DNA of 6,248 bases, from NCBI GenBank assembly GCA_937893815.1, contig CALCSH010000345.1:1-6248 (forward strand). Direction: 5' to 3'. Shown piece after piece: positions 1 through 5,186 of this stretch; the stretch's first letter is position 1, and every line of letters starts with the position of its first letter. Made by a program: the position numbers and the translations under genes. Source of the DNA: an uncultured Anaerolineae bacterium (GTDB lineage Bacteria > Chloroflexota > Anaerolineae > Anaerolineales > UBA11858). A model generated the notes under the pieces. That model did no database searches, had not been told where the DNA came from, and saw only the letters and a list, made by a program, of their open reading frames with translations.

Positions 1-131
1 GGAACACCTGCACGGTAGTTTTTTCAGTGGAGTCAAAATAAGTATTGGTAATTTCATCTAGAAAATAGTGTATACAACGTGCTAAATTTTTTCTCTGGGA
101 ACTCTGTGGCGATTGTGGTTTAATCGCGCCT
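1..131 (+). other. Gene-free leader upstream of tex
   Basis: AT-rich stretch with no convincing coding sequence and no clear Shine-Dalgarno motif before the tex ATG at 132. A weak promoter-like pair is visible, TTGGTA at 45-50 and TATACA at 71-76, but the 20-base spacer is longer than usual, so I do not call it. A 6-bp hairpin, GCGATT (109-114) with AATCGC (122-127) and a 7-base loop, ends four bases before the start codon, just where a ribosome-binding site would sit. The end of any upstream gene is not visible. Confidence 0.5.
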
Positions 132-2261
132 ATGACTCACATCGAAAAAATCGCCAAAACCTTGAGAATCAAACCCGGGCAGGTCGCGGCTTCGGTCGAA
201 CTGCTCGATGCGGACAATACTGTCCCCTTCATTTCCCGCTATCGAAAAGAGGCTACCGGCGGTTTGGATGAGGAACAAATCCGCCAGATTGAAGAGCAAA
301 TCAAAACGCTACGCGCCCTCGATGAGCGCCGTCAAACCGTGCTCAACACCATCACCGAACAAGAACAACTCACCCCGGAATTGGAAGGCCAGATCAACGC
401 CGCTGAAACCCGCGCCGAACTGGAAGACCTGTACCGGCCGTACAAACCCAAACGTCAAACTCGCGCCAGCATCGCCCGCAAAAAGGGGCTTGGCAAATTG
501 GCCGATCTCATCTTGCAGCAACCGCAAGGCAAACAAGCGCCCGAAGAAATCGCGGTGGCATTCCGCAATGCTGAAGTCCCTGACGAGGAAGCTGCTCTGG
601 CCGGGGCGCGCGATATCGTCGCCGAGCAGATCAGCGATCATCCGGCGATCCGCAAGATCACGCGCCAGAAGGCGCTCGAATGGGGGCAACAATTCACCCA
701 AAAAGCACCCGAAGCCGATGATCCGCGCGGTACCTACAAAGACTATTACGAATTCGAACTCAATGTGGATCGCCTGCGTCCACACCAGATTTTAGCAATC
801 AACCGCGCCGAAAAAGAAAACGTGCTGCGCGTGAATATCGATATCCCCGAGCGCGATTGGCGGCGTGCGATAGACGACCACTTTCACCCGCGGTTGAGTT
901 CGCCTTTCGCTAGAGAATTAACTCTTGCTATCGAAGATGCCGCCAAGCGCCTGCTGCTACCCGCTATCGAGCGCGATGTGCGCCGCACGCTCAGCGACAC
1001 AGCCGAGATTCATGCCATTCATATTTTCGCCGAAAACTTGCGCAACCTACTTAGCCAGCCGCCATTAACCGGGCATGTCGTCATGGGCATCGATCCCGGC
1101 TTTCGCACCGGCTGCAAAGTTGCCATTGTAGACGCCACCGGCAAACCGCTCGACACGGCTACCATCTACCCGCACGCGCCGCAGCATCAGACGCAACAAG
1201 CCACCGAAATTCTCAACAAACTCATCACCCGTTATGCAGTGACCCTGATCACGATCGGCAACGGTACCGCCTCGCGCGAAACCGAGCAACTTGTCGCCGA
1301 TCTAATCCAGCAATCCGAGGTAGATTTGCACTATCTCATCACCAACGAAGCGGGAGCGTCGGTGTATTCCGCTTCTCCGCTGGCCCGTGCCGAACTACCA
1401 GGGATGGATGTCTCGCTGCGCGGCGCGGTTTCGATTGCTCGCCGGGTGCAAGACCCGCTGGCCGAGTTGGTCAAAATTGACCCCAAATCGATCGGCGTGG
1501 GCATGTATCAACATGATGTCGATCAGAAGACCCTCGCCACGACCTTGCAAGTTGTGGTCGAAAGCGTGGTCAACCGCGTCGGCGTGGATGTCAACACTGC
1601 TTCTCCGGCGCTACTCGGTTATGTTTCGGGCATTGGCCCCAAACTGGCTACACGCATTGTCGAGCATCGCAATCAGAATGGGCCATTTTACAGCCGCCAG
1701 GAATTGCAAAACGTTTCGGGCATGGGGGCCAAAACCTTTGAGCAAGCGGCTGGATTTTTGCGAATTAATGGTGGGGATCATCCGTTGGACGCCTCTGCGA
1801 TTCACCCGGAGAGCTACGCCGTCGCCGAAGCGGTGGTGCAAGACGCGGCCCTGGATTTGAACCATCCCCCCGATGAACGAGCTGCCACCCTGAGCGCGTA
1901 CCGCCAGCGCGTGCCCCTCGAAGAACTGACAAATCACCTGGGGGTAGGCATCCCCACCCTGGAAGACATCTTCGAGCAACTCATCCGCCCCGGGCGCGAT
2001 CCGCGCGAAGATTTATCCAAACCAATTCTGCGCAGCGATGTTCTCAAAATGGAAGATTTACTCACCGGCATGAGTTTGAAAGGCACCGTGCGCAATGTGG
2101 TCGATTTTGGCGCCTTCGTTGATATTGGCGTCAAACAAGACGGCCTGCTGCACCGCAGCCAGATTCCGCGCAACCAATCGCTGAGTGTGGGCGATGTCAT
2201 ACAAGTGGAAATTCTAAAAATCGAAATTGAGCGCGGGCGCATCAGCCTGGGCTGGGCGTAA
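132..2261 (+). CDS. tex: Tex family RNA-binding transcriptional accessory protein
   Basis: 709-residue Tex protein, a cytoplasmic nucleic-acid-binding factor related to the core of eukaryotic Spt6 and linked to transcription and RNA metabolism. Seen in order: a helical N-terminal Tex region (about 1-200); a YqgF/RNase H-like domain opening with GIDPG (319-323) and carrying GNGTASRETE (376-385); the very conserved Tex stretch with NEAGAS (405-410), a DPLAELVKIDPKS segment and GVGMYQHDV (455-463); tandem helix-hairpin-helix motifs (about 485-556, with GIGPK and GMGAK turns); and a C-terminal S1 domain (about 648-709, with the typical VDFGAFVDIG segment). It is somewhat shorter than the 770-785 residues of proteobacterial Tex because it stops right after the S1 fold. 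The ATG at 132 begins the usual MTHIEKIAKTL-like N terminus and no earlier in-frame start is suitable. It appears monocistronic. No frame break is seen. Confidence 0.96.
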   Translation: MTHIEKIAKTLRIKPGQVAASVELLDADNTVPFISRYRKEATGGLDEEQIRQIEEQIKTLRALDERRQTVLNTITEQEQLTPELEGQINAAETRAELEDLYRPYKPKRQTRASIARKKGLGKLADLILQQPQGKQAPEEIAVAFRNAEVPDEEAALAGARDIVAEQISDHPAIRKITRQKALEWGQQFTQKAPEADDPRGTYKDYYEFELNVDRLRPHQILAINRAEKENVLRVNIDIPERDWRRAIDDHFHPRLSSPFARELTLAIEDAAKRLLLPAIERDVRRTLSDTAEIHAIHIFAENLRNLLSQPPLTGHVVMGIDPGFRTGCKVAIVDATGKPLDTATIYPHAPQHQTQQATEILNKLITRYAVTLITIGNGTASRETEQLVADLIQQSEVDLHYLITNEAGASVYSASPLARAELPGMDVSLRGAVSIARRVQDPLAELVKIDPKSIGVGMYQHDVDQKTLATTLQVVVESVVNRVGVDVNTASPALLGYVSGIGPKLATRIVEHRNQNGPFYSRQELQNVSGMGAKTFEQAAGFLRINGGDHPLDASAIHPESYAVAEAVVQDAALDLNHPPDERAATLSAYRQRVPLEELTNHLGVGIPTLEDIFEQLIRPGRDPREDLSKPILRSDVLKMEDLLTGMSLKGTVRNVVDFGAFVDIGVKQDGLLHRSQIPRNQSLSVGDVIQVEILKIEIERGRISLGWA

Positions 2262-2267
2262 TTTTTT
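2238..2267 (+). terminator. Possible weak intrinsic terminator at the end of tex
   Basis: The last codons of tex can fold into a short stem, CAGC (2243-2246) with GCTG (2251-2254) around CTGG. It may be extended by CGC (2238-2240) with GCG (2256-2258) across an asymmetric internal loop. A run of six T follows at 2262-2267. The stem is short and interrupted and overlaps coding sequence, so this is only a candidate for ending tex transcription before the heat-shock genes. Confidence 0.3.
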
Positions 2268-2275
2268 ATATATCT

Positions 2276-2318
2276 CTGACATTTTGTTTGCGTTTTTCTT
2301 ATGTGGGCGTTCTAGAAT
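2276..2318 (+). promoter_or_regulatory. Candidate promoter(s) for the hsp20 pair
   Basis: Two overlapping sigma-70-like possibilities. One has a good -35 (CTGACA, 2276-2281) and a poor -10 (TATGTG, 2300-2305) 18 bases later, and would start RNA near 2312. The other has a good -10 (TAGAAT, 2313-2318, five of six consensus bases) and a weak -35 (TTGCGT, 2288-2293) 19 bases before it, and would start RNA near 2325. The choice matters: the first puts the whole downstream inverted repeat into the mRNA, while the second starts inside its left arm. No CIRCE or HspR-type operator is present here. Confidence 0.35.
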
Positions 2319-2319
2319 A

Positions 2320-2356
2320 CCTTCATCTACAAAAACTATTTTACAGTAGATGAAGG
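2320..2356 (+). promoter_or_regulatory. Inverted repeat masking the hsp20 ribosome-binding site (candidate RNA thermometer or operator)
   Basis: CCTTCATCTAC at 2320-2330 is the exact reverse complement of GTAGATGAAGG at 2346-2356, with 15 bases between. The right arm runs into the Shine-Dalgarno sequence GAAGGAG (2353-2358 covers AAGGAG), eight bases before the ATG at 2367. In RNA the CCUUC of the left arm would pair with the GAAGG of the Shine-Dalgarno sequence and hide it. The loop can add a small A/U stem (AAAA near 2332-2335 with TTTT 2339-2342). Single-hairpin thermometers of this design are known upstream of small heat-shock genes, for example cyanobacterial hsp17. If transcription instead starts near 2325, the repeat would act as DNA, as a repressor site at the start point. 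The repeat is seen; its function is inferred. Confidence 0.65.
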
Positions 2357-2366
2357 AGACTCTGAC

Positions 2367-2801
2367 ATGTATAAAAGATACCAACCTACCCATATATGGC
2401 GCGAGATGGATCGTTTTCAACGTGATCTAAACCGCCTTTTTGATGATTATTCGCCCAGCACTCACAGCGCACCCAGTTTTCCGGCGGCCAATATCTGGGC
2501 CGATGCGGAGAGCGTATTGATTACCGCCGAAATGCCCGGTATGCGCGGTGAGGATATTGATCTCAACATTTTGGAAGACAACCTGACGATCAGCGGCGAG
2601 CGCCCGACTGAAAATTTACCAGAAGGCGCTACCTACCACCGCCAGGAACGCGGCTTTGGCAAGTTCGCTCGCAGCGTTCGCCTACCCTACCGGGTGGATG
2701 CCAAAAAGGTCAAAGCCAATTTTAAAAATGGCATTCTGGAAGTCAGCCTGCCGCGCGCCGAAGAAGACCGTCCCAAGAAAATTGCGATCAAGGTTGCCTA
2801 A
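2367..2801 (+). CDS. hsp20: Hsp20/alpha-crystallin family small heat-shock protein (first of pair)
   Basis: 144-residue small heat-shock protein, an ATP-independent cytoplasmic holdase that forms oligomers and binds unfolding proteins for later refolding by DnaK/ClpB. The N-terminal arm (1-40) has the amphipathic helix typical of the family (MDRFQRDLNRLFDD, 14-27). The alpha-crystallin domain spans about 41-132, with ADAESVLITAEMPGM at 45-59, the RQERGFGKF segment at 92-100 (family RxERxFGxF) and the signature NGILEVSLP at 121-129. The C-terminal IXI motif is IAI (139-141), which docks into a neighbouring dimer. Length is normal for the family. The start is fixed by AAGGAG at 2353-2358, eight bases upstream. 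It is the first gene of a two-gene operon and is preceded by the Shine-Dalgarno-masking inverted repeat, which suggests stress control of translation or transcription. Confidence 0.96.
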   Translation: MYKRYQPTHIWREMDRFQRDLNRLFDDYSPSTHSAPSFPAANIWADAESVLITAEMPGMRGEDIDLNILEDNLTISGERPTENLPEGATYHRQERGFGKFARSVRLPYRVDAKKVKANFKNGILEVSLPRAEEDRPKKIAIKVA

Positions 2802-2819
2802 AAAGTTGAGGATACCAAA

Positions 2820-3227
2820 ATGACCAACGAATCCAAGGCTTTAGAAGCCCAAAAAGAAGAATTGCTCCCCGAACTGAGTGAGCGCACGCGTGATTGCCGC
2901 TGCTTTGTGCCCCGCGCCGATATTTACGAAACCGAAGCCGAAGTTGTCATCCTGATGGATATGCCCGGCATCGAGGATGAGTATATCGAGATTTCGTTAG
3001 AAAAGAATATTCTAACCGTCAACGGTTATCTCTTCCCCGTGGATCCCGAAGGTTACTCTCTGGCGCGATGCGAATATCAGGCCGGAGATTTCGAGCGCAG
3101 TTTCCGCATTTCGAATCAGATTGAGCAAGATCAGATCAAAGCCCAATACCAGAATGGTGTTTTGCGCCTGACGCTGCCCAAAGCCGAAGAAGCCAAGAAA
3201 CGCAAAATCGAAGTAAAAGTCGGCTAG
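2820..3227 (+). CDS. hsp20: Hsp20/alpha-crystallin family small heat-shock protein (second of pair)
   Basis: 135-residue small heat-shock protein, diverged from the first and so likely an old duplication. The N-terminal arm is short, highly charged and lacks the amphipathic helix seen in its neighbour. It holds two close cysteines (C26 and C28); a third is C84. The alpha-crystallin domain runs about 29-122, opening with FVPRADIYE (29-37) and DMPGI (47-51) and closing with the signature NGVLRLTLPK (112-121). A C-terminal IEV (130-132) is the IXI motif. GAGG at 2808-2811, eight bases before the ATG, is a good ribosome-binding site. The 18-base gap to the first hsp20 says they share one mRNA. 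The different N-terminal arms suggest the two form different, perhaps mixed, oligomers; that is inference. Confidence 0.94.
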   Translation: MTNESKALEAQKEELLPELSERTRDCRCFVPRADIYETEAEVVILMDMPGIEDEYIEISLEKNILTVNGYLFPVDPEGYSLARCEYQAGDFERSFRISNQIEQDQIKAQYQNGVLRLTLPKAEEAKKRKIEVKVG

Positions 3228-3261
3228 ACGAGGGGTCTCTGAGAATCCCCGTGGTAGTTGT

Positions 3262-3314
3262 CCAGATTTAGGGGTATAGGGCGTGTTCCGCACGCCCTAT
3301 ACCCCTAAATCTGG
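3262..3314. repeat. Perfect palindrome with 24-bp arms
   Basis: Bases 3262-3285 are exactly complementary to 3291-3314, leaving a 5-base loop (TTCCG). The arms begin CCAGATTTAGGGG and close with GGGCGTG next to the loop. It lies 34 bases after the second hsp20 stop. Neither strand has a T-run after the stem, so it is not a classic intrinsic terminator. As RNA it would be a very stable 3' cap for the hsp20 message against exonucleases. As DNA it resembles a mobile extragenic palindrome. The structure is certain; the role is not. Confidence 0.9.
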
Positions 3315-3353
3315 GATTTCTCACGGCAGGACCAAAAGACCCTAGACAAGCAA

Positions 3354-3392
3354 TTCGATAATTCTGGCAGGTTCGATTATAATCAGTCCTGC
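3354..3392 (+). promoter_or_regulatory. Promoter with consensus -10 embedded in a palindrome
   Basis: TATAAT at 3378-3383 is a perfect -10 hexamer. A weak -35 candidate, TTCGAT at 3354-3359, lies 18 bases before it. The -10 sits in a 10-bp perfect palindrome, GATTATAATC (3375-3384). This is flanked by GCAGG (3367-3371) and its complement CCTGC (3388-3392), on the same symmetry axis. Such dyad symmetry over a -10 is what a dimeric repressor site looks like. RNA would start near 3390 and could serve the downstream J-protein gene. Neither a CIRCE nor a HAIR sequence is present. Confidence 0.5.
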
Positions 3393-3398
3393 ACTTGG

Positions 3399-3425
3399 AG
3401 GGCGGGCGTGACGCTCGCCCTTTTT
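3399..3425 (+). terminator. Intrinsic (Rho-independent) terminator
   Basis: GGGCGGGCG (3400-3408) pairs with CGCTCGCCC (3412-3420) across a TGA loop, giving nine pairs with one G-U, plus a closing A-T (3399 with 3421). Five T follow (3421-3425). The T-run is only on the + strand side, so it acts on rightward transcription. It may end read-through from the hsp20 operon. Because it lies directly after the TATAAT promoter and before the J-protein gene, it could also act as an attenuator or end a very short RNA. Confidence 0.75.
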
Positions 3426-3450
3426 GCGCTCAAAATGTACCTGAAGCTTT

Positions 3451-3518
3451 AACACAAAGCCGCGAAGGAAAAGTCGCCAAGATTTTTTTGCGTCTCCGCA
3501 ACCTTGCGCCTTCGCGTT
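3451..3518. repeat. Imperfect 68-bp inverted repeat (AAC...GTT)
   Basis: The left part begins AACACAAAGCCGCGAAGG. The reverse complement of the right end begins AACGCGAAGGCGCAAGG, and the two match at most positions over the outer bases. The unit has the AAG-x-CGC rhythm seen in dispersed intergenic repeats of several bacterial phyla. It lies between the terminator and the J-protein start. It carries no plausible gene, although one reading frame through it stays open into the J-protein gene. Confidence 0.5.
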
Positions 3519-3551
3519 GAATCTGTTTTGGCTATCGCTGGAAAGCATCTT

Positions 3552-4526
3552 ATGGACTATAAAGATTATTACAAAACCCTGGGCGTGGAACGTAGCGCTT
3601 CGCAGGACGAGATCAAAAAAGCATTTCGAAAATTGGCGCGCAAGTATCACCCGGATATGAACAAGGGCGATCAAGGCGCTGAAGAAAAGTTCAAAGAGAT
3701 CAACGAAGCCAACGAAGTGCTTTCCGATGCCGATAAGCGCCAGAAATACGATCAATTCGGTTCCCACTGGCAACAGTATTCGCGCGCCGGGGGCCAACCG
3801 GAAGACTTCAATTGGGATGCATGGCGCACCGCGGGCGGGCCGCGAAGCCAGCAAGTATCTCAAGAAGATTTACAAAAAATCTTCGGTACTATGGGCGGCG
3901 TAGGTGGTTTTGGCGGTTCAGCGGGGTTTTCTGATTTCTTTGAAGTGCTGTTTGGTGGCCGAGGGCGCAGCAGCGGAGCCGATTTTGGTCGCCAACGCGT
4001 GCGCCAGCCCAGCCGCGGTCAAGATGCCGAGCACACCGTTGAAATTACATTAGAAGAAGTATTAAGCGGTGCCACCCGCACGTTGCAATGGGAAGATGGC
4101 CGCAAGATAGAAGCCAGTATTCCGCAGGGTGTGAAGACCGGTTCCAAAGTCCGTTTGCGCGGCCAGGGTCAGCCGGGTTTCAACGCCCAGGCCGGTGATC
4201 TATTCCTGAAGGTCAAAGTCTTACACCATCCCCTATTCGCCCGCGAAGGCAACAATCTGCGCACCGAGCTTCCGGTGGGTTTATACGATGCTGTGTTGGG
4301 CAGCGAAATCGAGGTTGCTTCGCTCGACCGACGGGTAAAGCTTATTATTCCTGCTGGGACAGAAAATGGGAAGATTTTTCGACTACGAGGTCTCGGTTTG
4401 CCCAGCCTGAAAAACCCGGATCAGTGCGGCGATTTATTGGCCAAAGTTAATATTTTGCTACCTAAAAATTTAACATCAAAAGAGAAGGAATTATTTCAAC
4501 AACTCAAGAATATTCGTGTACAATAA
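3552..4526 (+). CDS. Class B J-domain co-chaperone (DnaJ/CbpA-like)
   Basis: 324-residue J protein that would stimulate the ATPase of DnaK and deliver clients to it in the cytoplasm. The J domain (about 1-70) starts DYYKTLGV and has the essential HPD at 33-35. A Gly/Phe-rich linker covers about 111-140 (GGVGGFGG and GGRGR). Two C-terminal beta domains follow (about 160-235 and 236-318), with AEHTVEITLEEVLSGA, a GDLFLKVKV strand and the HPLFAREGNNL junction typical of the family. The four CxxCxGxG zinc-finger motifs of class A DnaJ are absent, so this matches the CbpA type; its length is close to CbpA. The ATG at 3552 is chosen because MDYKDYY is the normal family N terminus and GGAAAG (3540-3545) lies six bases upstream. 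A longer TTG-initiated form from 3504 would translate the intergenic repeat. It is next to two hsp20 genes, a sensible chaperone neighbourhood. Confidence 0.94.
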   Translation: MDYKDYYKTLGVERSASQDEIKKAFRKLARKYHPDMNKGDQGAEEKFKEINEANEVLSDADKRQKYDQFGSHWQQYSRAGGQPEDFNWDAWRTAGGPRSQQVSQEDLQKIFGTMGGVGGFGGSAGFSDFFEVLFGGRGRSSGADFGRQRVRQPSRGQDAEHTVEITLEEVLSGATRTLQWEDGRKIEASIPQGVKTGSKVRLRGQGQPGFNAQAGDLFLKVKVLHHPLFAREGNNLRTELPVGLYDAVLGSEIEVASLDRRVKLIIPAGTENGKIFRLRGLGLPSLKNPDQCGDLLAKVNILLPKNLTSKEKELFQQLKNIRVQ

Positions 4527-4617
4527 ACATTGTAGAATGCCTAACTCTTTTTGCGGGCTGAGTATAAACGAATAAGGATAGGATTTGCGCGACTCGATAA
4601 AAAATATCCCGGAATCA

Positions 4618-4661
4618 AAAGCGGATGGATTTGGGGGATACACTTCAAATGTGTCCGCTTT
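4618..4661 (+). other. Long imperfect hairpin in the leader of the AP2 gene
   Basis: On one symmetry axis, AAAGCGGA (4618-4625) pairs with TCCGCTTT (4654-4661) and ATTTG (4629-4633) with CAAAT (4646-4650). Two G-U pairs and one G-G mismatch join them, and GGG (4634-4636) can face CTT (4643-4645) over a six-base loop. That is about 18 pairs in 44 bases. The stem is not followed by a proper T-run (only TTTGTTG), so a terminator for the J-protein gene is possible but not typical. The ribosome-binding site of the AP2 gene (4688-4694) is outside the stem. The rest of 4527-4706 shows no gene. Confidence 0.55.
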
Positions 4662-4706
4662 GTTGACTGGAAATATGCGTCAAAAAGAAAGGAGCGAACG
4701 TTAATT

Positions 4707-5186
4707 ATGAGTTATGACCGTGAAATTCCCAAAAGTATTACCCGAATGGATTATAAAAAAGCCAAGGGTTTTTATGTTCGAATCAAATTCCGGGGAATTG
4801 AACACCGCAAGTACTTTGCCGATGGTGTATGGGGCGGCTACGATGAAGCTTTGGAGGCCGCCACGGAATGGCGAAATGAAAAAGAACTCGAGCTCGGCAA
4901 ACCGCGCACCGACCGACAAATACAATCCAATCCCAACAACCCCGTCGGAATGACAGGTATTCAGAGAATTTGGAAACATACCGGCGCCACCTATCCGGAT
5001 GGTAGCCCCAAACCTAATTTCTCCGAAGTGTATTACGTGACATGGTGCCCGGAACCAGGTGTACGCAAAGCCACATCCATTTCAATTCTTAAATACGGCG
5101 AAAAAGAAGCCTGGCGCAAAGCCGTCGCACTCCGTCGTAAAAAAGAAATCGAATTGTATGGCGGTATCGTCGCCCATAATGGGTGA
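4707..5186 (+). CDS. Small protein with two AP2-like DNA-binding repeats
   Basis: 159-residue basic protein resembling bacterial AP2-domain proteins, which bind DNA through a three-stranded sheet packed on a helix. Repeat 1 (about 10-63) shows GFYVRIKFRG, then HRKYFAD, then a helix YDEALEAATEWRNEKELELG. Repeat 2 (about 79-152) shows VGMTGIQRIWK, YYVTWCPEPGVRKA, then YGEKEAWRKAVALRRKKEIELYG. The two align in order: strand Y-V, basic turn, aromatic-glycine, E/D-EA-x-x-A-x-x-x-R helix, and end in near-identical tails (KELELG and KEIELYG). No HNH or other nuclease motif is present, although bacterial AP2 domains often accompany homing endonucleases. The ATG at 4707 has AAAGGAG at 4688-4694, a rather long 12-base spacing. 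The frame is open upstream to a TTG at 4551, but that part looks non-coding. Target and role are unknown; it may be a regulator or the remains of a mobile endonuclease. Confidence 0.82.
   Translation: MSYDREIPKSITRMDYKKAKGFYVRIKFRGIEHRKYFADGVWGGYDEALEAATEWRNEKELELGKPRTDRQIQSNPNNPVGMTGIQRIWKHTGATYPDGSPKPNFSEVYYVTWCPEPGVRKATSISILKYGEKEAWRKAVALRRKKEIELYGGIVAHNG

Noticed and set aside
309..785. Long open frame on the minus strand within tex
   Set aside because: It lies entirely inside the strongly conserved tex gene, has no ribosome-binding site and its product has no recognisable family features; it is a by-product of tex codon usage.
208..795. Open + strand frame overlapping the 5' part of tex
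   Set aside because: The product is rich in Lys, Arg, Ser and Pro with no domain pattern, as expected for an out-of-frame reading of tex.
2320..2356. CIRCE element (HrcA operator) ahead of hsp20
   Set aside because: CIRCE needs TTAGCACTC and its inverse with a 9-base spacer. The arms here are CCTTCATCTAC with a 15-base spacer.
3262..3314. Classic intrinsic terminator for the hsp20 operon
   Set aside because: The stem is excellent but no T-run follows on either strand; the better terminator is at 3399-3425.
3228..3551. CRISPR array or tRNA in the repeat-rich gap
   Set aside because: The repeats are inverted, not regularly spaced direct repeats, and no cloverleaf with a T-loop GTTCRA-type pattern could be built.
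3342..3863. Minus-strand open frame across the intergenic repeats and the J-domain region
   Set aside because: It covers the conserved J domain on the other strand plus repeats and a terminator, so it cannot be a credible gene.
4551..4706. N-terminal extension of the AP2 protein from TTG at 4551
   Set aside because: The frame is open but has no ribosome-binding site at 4551, contains the 44-base hairpin, and its predicted residues do not resemble the AP2 repeats. AAAGGAG at 4688-4694 favours the ATG at 4707.
5059..5178. Upstream extension of the guanidino enzyme from 5059
   Set aside because: It is read out of frame through the conserved second AP2 repeat, and the resulting Lys/Pro-rich residues are not part of the enzyme family.
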